Part shown: piece by piece, positions 5,235 through 9,489 of the stretch
Layout of the letters: every line of letters starts with the position of its first letter
How positions within the stretch are numbered: the first letter of the stretch is position 1
NCBI GenBank assembly: GCA_017617775.1
Contig: JAFZVO010000028.1
Span: 1 to 9,489, forward strand
Length of the DNA stretch: 9,489 nucleotides
Reading direction: 5' to 3'
Source: Bacilli bacterium
GTDB taxonomy: Bacteria > Bacillota_I > Bacilli_A > RFN20 > CAG-826
Notes under the pieces: generated by a model
The model's input: the letters and a program-made list of their open reading frames with translations, nothing else
What the model was told of the DNA's origin: nothing
Databases searched by the model: none
Program-made: the position numbers and the translations under genes

Positions 5235-6352
5235 AGCAACATTTTTGTAAACCACATCGTGTGGCCGTCTTCTTTATAGGCGATAAACCCATTTCGATCT
5301 AATACATTCTGTGATTTGAAGTTGTTACATAACGTATCCGCGAAGACGATGGTCACTCCATTGTTTTTGCCGTACTCAAGAAGTAAAGCGAGGGCTTCGG
5401 TCATATAGCCATTCCCACGATATTTTGGATTCATCCCATATCCCACTTCTGTCGCTCCATGGTTGGGGAGTTTCTTATAATAGATTGTTCCTATCACTGT
5501 ATTAGTGTCCTTCAAGACAATGAGTTGATCCACTGCAAGAGGATATTCTTCTGGATGCTCTTCTAAACGCTTTCTAATCTTACGGAGATATTCTGGATTA
5601 GGAGTGAGATATTCATCACCTTCATTAACTAATCCAAAAGCATCATAAAAAGCTTTATCAGAAATAAGTAACTTATCGATCATCTCTAAGGTGATAGGGA
5701 TGAGTTTAATTCTTTTGTTTTCCGCAATTGATAACATATGATCTTTTTTCATGATATGCCAAATCACTTCTTCTTTGAAACCACATTTCTGGTATAACTT
5801 TATCGGTTGATGCTCACTATTGAGCCTCCCAGAGACAGTGACAAAATCGGCTTTATTCTTCATTAGAGAAAGAAGCTTGTTCACTAAAAATGTCCCCAAT
5901 CCTTGCTTACGATATTCTTTAGATACTTCAACCCATTCAATGATTCCTTCTCTAATTTCTTTATCGACTTCTCCAACCGCAGAAGCGATGATTTTGCCAT
6001 GAAAATTCACGACAGAAACCCATAAATCCTCGTCAAAACTCGGTCTTTTTTGATAATTTGCCAAATCTTCTAATGTTAATGAATCACCATAACATTCATT
6101 GATATGATTCACAAAATCGATGGTCTCGCTTCTCACGAGTTTATAGGCTTTATCTAATATAGGTGCCCCAACATTATCTAATCTATGAACCATCTTATAA
6201 TAGGGTTCATCTATATAGTTTGGATAGTCTTCCTTGCGATATTGATCATCTCTAATGACGAGCATATTATCTGGGATAACAAAAGACACGCTCTTCCAAT
6301 AAGGGAGAGATGATGCTTTTGAAGGTGAAGCTAAATAATCATTCTTTGTCAT
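5231..6352 (-). CDS. Tandem GNAT-domain N-acetyltransferase
   Basis: A 373-aa protein with two GCN5-related acetyltransferase domains, which transfer acetyl from acetyl-CoA to an amine; the substrate is unknown. The N-terminal segment (YLASPSKASSLPYWK, residues 6-20, and DEPYYKMVHRL, 48-58) is a leader typical of one GNAT subfamily. Domain 1 has the acetyl-CoA loop RKQGLG (148-153) in IIEWVEVSKEYRKQGLGTF. Domain 2, from about residue 212, is RimJ/RimL-like, with the loop YRGNGYMTEA (311-320) and an N-x2-S-x7-GF segment (344-356). Both pyrophosphate-binding loops look intact. There is no Shine-Dalgarno sequence before the ATG; an extended -10 box sits 11 nt upstream, suggesting an almost leaderless message. 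The TAG stop is part of copy C. The gene follows the shortened amylase by 49 bp on the same strand. Possible roles include small-molecule or antibiotic modification, but nothing here decides. Confidence 0.85.
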   Translation of the reverse strand: MTKNDYLASPSKASSLPYWKSVSFVIPDNMLVIRDDQYRKEDYPNYIDEPYYKMVHRLDNVGAPILDKAYKLVRSETIDFVNHINECYGDSLTLEDLANYQKRPSFDEDLWVSVVNFHGKIIASAVGEVDKEIREGIIEWVEVSKEYRKQGLGTFLVNKLLSLMKNKADFVTVSGRLNSEHQPIKLYQKCGFKEEVIWHIMKKDHMLSIAENKRIKLIPITLEMIDKLLISDKAFYDAFGLVNEGDEYLTPNPEYLRKIRKRLEEHPEEYPLAVDQLIVLKDTNTVIGTIYYKKLPNHGATEVGYGMNPKYRGNGYMTEALALLLEYGKNNGVTIVFADTLCNNFKSQNVLDRNGFIAYKEDGHTMWFTKMLL

Positions 6353-6363
6353 AATCTAAAAGA

Positions 6364-6372
6364 ATTTTAACA
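6364..6372 (-). promoter_or_regulatory. Extended -10 promoter of the GNAT gene
   Basis: On the minus strand TGTTAAAAT is a TGN-plus-TAAAAT extended -10 in the 49-bp gap after the amylase stop. Its end is 11 nt from the ATG at 6352, so the expected leader is only a few nucleotides and no ribosome binding site fits. The GNAT gene can thus be transcribed independently of the amylase. Confidence 0.5.
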
Positions 6373-6401
6373 GATAAACGAATATAATCTTATTTAATAT
6401 T

Positions 6402-8711
6402 TTAACGACTATTGGCGATTAAAACTTGACCGTTTTGCCAACCCCAATCAGGACGATAGCCGACATCACCGCTTCTGATTGAGACATCTGGTTTTGGTCT
6501 TACGAAGTAGAGCAAGTTGGTGTCTTTACTCGCTTGCGCTAATGACTTGTATGTAGCGTTTCTCACGTCTTGATTATTGCCATCAGGATTACTCATATAA
6601 TCATCATGAGATTCACCCCACGCCACACAGTTTTGCGCGGATAAGTCATACCAGCCAGGTTGAGCAGTTACTGCATAGAACCATGCATCGTTGAGGTATT
6701 GCTGATAGCTACGATTTGGGCCTGCGCCATTGACGATTTCGCCATATGACCAGATAGTTTTCTTATATGTGTTTTCGGCATAAGTGGAAACTGCGCCTAA
6801 AGTATTGGCCCAGAATGTTGAACCACCACCCGCGTCATTCTTTGTTTCAATATGTTTAGCCGCGTCGAAACGGAAGCCAGTCACACCGCAGTCCACTAAA
6901 CTCTTTAAGAAGTTATAGACTGAATTTTGAACTGTTGTGTTAGAAGTATTCAAATCTTTTGGGAAGGCATCAGCGTGGACATAATCATATGCACTACCAT
7001 TATCGTAGTCTATGCCAACATACTGACTAGGATTATGGAGAGTGTGAGATTGATCGTTGTAGATTTCTGGATTGAACTGAGCGACTTGATAATAAAGATT
7101 CTTCTTATCACCATCAGAGGCTAAATGATTAACAACGACATCGACAATGACTCTAATACCTTTTTGAGTAGCTGCCGCTGTTAGTTCTTCTAGTTCAGAA
7201 GCGCCATCACCAGTGGAGAACAAGATATTTGTTGTGCTATTACCGATACATAAACCAACTGGTTGGTAGAATCTCCACCAATTACGATGAGTATCATTGT
7301 ATGATTCATGGTAATCCTTCACTGGTTGAACAGGTGAAGTCTGAATTGCTGTAAATCCTTGATCCGCAATCGCGTCAAGATTATCGACAATTGTAGAGAT
7401 TGGCCAGTCAAATGCGTGGAAGATATTTTGACCTTTAGTCTTCATCGTACGAGCGCCACTCTCATACCATTGGCCAACCGTATATTTACCGCCTTCACCA
7501 TTCTTAGCATCAAGATAGAAAGCGTTCTTGTTCGATGCAATAGACGTTGCGGCAATATTTACTGTTTGGTCGCTTCCATAGTTAAAAATAATATATTCAT
7601 AATTTGATAATCCGGAGATTTCATATACATTTTCGCCGTATTCGTTTGTCTTGAAGAGTGACATTGCAACACCTGGCCAAGAATGATTTTCATGTCCTGC
7701 ACCACCAGTTCCTTCCCAGGCATATGCATTTACACTTGCCCAGCCTTTATTGCTAGAAAAATAAAGTTTATTCGGCAATTTGTTGCTTGCTGGCTTAGGT
7801 GTTTTAGTGAATGTCGCAGTATATGTGGCATCATTGACGACAGGAGAAATACCAGGTGTCCAACCTGAAAATGTGTAGTTATATTGAGAGTCAGAAGCTT
7901 TGGTTGGAGTCGCTCCTGTATATTCAGGGGTCTCACCATAAGTCACTAAATCAGTATCTAAAGTTGTCCCATTCGCGTTTTTCCAAGTGACTGTGTATTG
8001 GACCGTTTTATCAATACTGTTATAAACAGCCTTATACGTGGCAGGTCCAGTAACAGGTTCAATCGTTTTATCCCAATGAGCAAATGTATAAGCATAATGC
8101 GCATCTTCTTCTTTTTCTGGGATGTCTTGATATTCAGGAGTTTTACCATATTCCACAGGATCCACTCTCAACACTGAATCATCATCATTTAGCCAAGTGA
8201 TATCGTATTTTCTTGTCGTCGATGTAAATACTGCAGTGTATGTGGCGTTACCAGCTACTGGAACGACTTCTGGATTCCATCCTTCAAATGTATAATTGGC
8301 ACCGACTGTCGATTCTTTTGTTGGATTAGTCGAACCATAGCTCGGTGTTTGGCCTAACAAATAATCATTTTCTGTTTTTAATGTGACTCCTTGATCGTCT
8401 TTCCAAATAATCGTGTATTTCTGTACAGGAGCCTCTGAGCTAGAAGATGATTCTTGGCTTGATGTCTGTTCTTCAGTAGATGAGGATTGTTCCACACTAG
8501 AAGATTGTTCTACTGAACTTGTCGTTTCAGTGCTTGATGTAGTTCCTTCCGGAGAAGATGTTTGTTGTTCTGGTTGTGATTCCACACTGTTCTCAGTAGG
8601 TGTGCTTGGTTCAGCAGGTTCTACTGAACTAGGATTTGCCGTTACAGAACATGCAGAAAGAGAGAGGGTTGCTAAAAGAGCAAAGAATAGTAAATGCTTA
8701 TGTGTTTTCAT
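6402..8711 (-). CDS. Secreted alpha-amylase lipoprotein (InlB repeats, CBM26-like, GH13), C-terminally shortened
   Basis: A cell-surface enzyme for hydrolysing alpha-1,4-glucan. The signal peptide ends in the lipobox LSAC (C21), so the mature protein is lipid-anchored. Residues 22-96 form a Ser/Thr/Glu/Gln-rich spacer. Three InlB B-type (Listeria-Bacteroides) repeats follow at about 98-163, 168-231 and 238-302, each with ITW or similar at the start and a YTAxF-like end. A CBM26-like starch-binding module spans 313-418 (NKLYFSSNKGW, WPGVAM). The GH13 barrel begins near 425. Region I is DVVVNH (524-529); region II GFRFDAAKH with nucleophile D616; region III YGEIV with acid E658; region IV ESHDD with H702 and D703. 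All catalytic residues are present. The protein stops at residue 769 right after GWQNGQVLIANSR, where relatives continue with N-[RK]-F-H-N and a beta-sandwich domain C. That domain is missing, so the gene may be a 3'-truncated pseudogene or a reduced enzyme. No Shine-Dalgarno sequence is seen before the ATG. Confidence 0.88.
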   Translation of the reverse strand: MKTHKHLLFFALLATLSLSACSVTANPSSVEPAEPSTPTENSVESQPEQQTSSPEGTTSSTETTSSVEQSSSVEQSSSTEEQTSSQESSSSSEAPVQKYTIIWKDDQGVTLKTENDYLLGQTPSYGSTNPTKESTVGANYTFEGWNPEVVPVAGNATYTAVFTSTTRKYDITWLNDDDSVLRVDPVEYGKTPEYQDIPEKEEDAHYAYTFAHWDKTIEPVTGPATYKAVYNSIDKTVQYTVTWKNANGTTLDTDLVTYGETPEYTGATPTKASDSQYNYTFSGWTPGISPVVNDATYTATFTKTPKPASNKLPNKLYFSSNKGWASVNAYAWEGTGGAGHENHSWPGVAMSLFKTNEYGENVYEISGLSNYEYIIFNYGSDQTVNIAATSIASNKNAFYLDAKNGEGGKYTVGQWYESGARTMKTKGQNIFHAFDWPISTIVDNLDAIADQGFTAIQTSPVQPVKDYHESYNDTHRNWWRFYQPVGLCIGNSTTNILFSTGDGASELEELTAAATQKGIRVIVDVVVNHLASDGDKKNLYYQVAQFNPEIYNDQSHTLHNPSQYVGIDYDNGSAYDYVHADAFPKDLNTSNTTVQNSVYNFLKSLVDCGVTGFRFDAAKHIETKNDAGGGSTFWANTLGAVSTYAENTYKKTIWSYGEIVNGAGPNRSYQQYLNDAWFYAVTAQPGWYDLSAQNCVAWGESHDDYMSNPDGNNQDVRNATYKSLAQASKDTNLLYFVRPKPDVSIRSGDVGYRPDWGWQNGQVLIANSR

Positions 8712-8768
8712 ACAACTATATTGTGCGCCTTATTTTGTAAAAATAGAATACTCTTATATATTTTTTGT

Positions 8769-8777
8769 TGTTATACT
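8769..8777 (+). promoter_or_regulatory. Extended -10 promoter of the SDR gene
   Basis: TGTTATACT (TG, one base, then TATACT) ends 7 nt before the ATG at 8785, so transcription would begin at or beside the start codon and the message would be leaderless. No Shine-Dalgarno sequence is present. The 73-bp space 8712-8784 also has to hold the promoter of the divergent amylase gene; no clear extended -10 was found for that strand. Confidence 0.5.
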
Positions 8778-8784
8778 TTTTTTG

Positions 8785-9489
8785 ATGGAAAAACAAAATA
8801 AAGCCGTATTATTAACAGGTGTCTCTGGAGGCGTGGGCTTCTCACTTGCCCAAAAATATATCAAAGAGGGATATCAAGTTTTTGGTTTGGATATCAAAGA
8901 GCCAAAGGAATCTCTTGAAGGCCTCACTTTCATCAAGACTGATATCACAAAAGAAGATGAAGTGATCAAGGCTTTTAACTTTGTTAAAGAAACTGGAACA
9001 AAACTATCTAATATCATCTCCACCGTGGGTATCTATAACCTTGATTCTCTCGTGGAGATCAGCGAGGAAGAATTCATTCGTATTTTCGATATAAATGTCT
9101 TTTCTATCTATCGCATCAATAAAACATTCCTCCCTCTATTAGAAAAGAATGGAAAGATCATCATGATCTCATCCGAATTAGCCCCATTAGATCCATTACC
9201 ATTTACTGGATTATATGCGATCACAAAATCGACAATTGAGAAATATGCTTATTCTTTAAGAATGGAATTACAACTACTCGGATATCAAGTTGTCTTAATC
9301 CGTCCAGGCGCGATTGATACTGGTTTAATCGATGTCTCTCAAAAGAAGCTTGATCAATTTGTTTTTAAGACAACTCACTATCAGACCAACTCCGCTCGTT
9401 TTAAAGGTATTGTTGATTCCGTGGAAAACAAAAAGATTCCACCATCTAAGGTCGCGAATCTCATCTATAAAGTATCTCTTAAGAAGAAA
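8785..9489 (+). CDS. Short-chain dehydrogenase/reductase (SDR), 3' end outside the window
   Basis: An NAD(P)-dependent oxidoreductase of the classical SDR family, cytoplasmic. The frame is open for 235 codons to the window edge, so the end is missing but most of the usual 250 residues are visible. The cofactor loop is TGVSGGVG (11-18). D36 at the end of the second strand (VFGLDIKE) favours NAD(H) over NADP(H). The NNAG motif is replaced by STVG (79-82). The catalytic set is N104 (INVFS), S130 (MISSE), Y144 and K148 (YAITK), followed by RPGAIDTG. The substrate cannot be deduced. It is divergent from the amylase, with 73 bp between the start codons. The ATG was chosen because it begins the typical first beta-strand nine codons before the glycine loop and sits just after an extended -10 box. 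Confidence 0.85.
   Translation, partial: MEKQNKAVLLTGVSGGVGFSLAQKYIKEGYQVFGLDIKEPKESLEGLTFIKTDITKEDEVIKAFNFVKETGTKLSNIISTVGIYNLDSLVEISEEEFIRIFDINVFSIYRINKTFLPLLEKNGKIIMISSELAPLDPLPFTGLYAITKSTIEKYAYSLRMELQLLGYQVVLIRPGAIDTGLIDVSQKKLDQFVFKTTHYQTNSARFKGIVDSVENKKIPPSKVANLIYKVSLKKK

Overview
The window looks like a low-to-moderate GC Bacillota chromosome, probably a gut-associated, carbohydrate-fermenting lineage of the Bacilli or Mollicutes-related group. This rests on gene content (a GPH sugar symporter, a starch-degrading lipoprotein with InlB-type repeats and a CBM26-like module), AT-rich intergenic DNA and LSAC-type lipoprotein export. TGA serves as a stop in the symporter and tnpB genes, so the standard bacterial code applies and this is not a TGA=Trp mollicute. 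The exact lineage is an inference.

Layout from left to right: (1) 1-267 is the 3' end of a protein whose tail resembles the membrane-proximal tail of some Firmicutes GH3-type glycosidases. It is followed 20 nt later by a 683-aa GPH-family symporter with a long charged cytoplasmic tail (288-2339); the two look like one sugar-utilisation operon. (2) 2336-2386 is a solo relic of an IS200/IS605-type right end (copy A). It supplies the stop codon of the symporter. (3) 2402-2440 is a terminator-like hairpin whose loop holds an extended -10 promoter for glf (UDP-galactopyranose mutase, 2448-3554). (4) A strong bidirectional terminator (3557-3590) separates glf from a TnpB-only insertion sequence on the minus strand: right end 3615-3644 (copy B), tnpB 3621-5066, left-end palindrome 5096-5115. 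(5) 5193-5234 is a third right-end-like hairpin (copy C), abutting the stop codon of a tandem-GNAT acetyltransferase (5231-6352, minus). (6) 6402-8711 (minus) is a secreted alpha-amylase lipoprotein whose C-terminal domain appears to be missing. (7) 8785-9489 is the 5' part of a divergently transcribed SDR oxidoreductase that runs off the window.

The main structure beyond the genes is a family of three hairpins, A, B and C, in the same orientation. Two independent compensatory base-pair changes support a conserved folded RNA or ssDNA element. Copy A still encodes the last residues and stop codon of a tnpB gene in the same frame as the resident tnpB, so A and probably C are leftovers of related elements, or stand-alone guide-RNA scaffolds. 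The resident TnpB has no zinc ribbon and has Gly at the usual RuvC-II glutamate position, but it has an ESYSS motif that probably carries a relocated catalytic glutamate.

Four genes (glf, tnpB, GNAT, SDR) each have a TGN-TANANT extended -10 box very close to the start codon, implying short or absent leaders. The carbohydrate genes form two independent systems, an uptake operon at the left and extracellular starch hydrolysis at the right, separated by a segment shaped by IS605-like activity.
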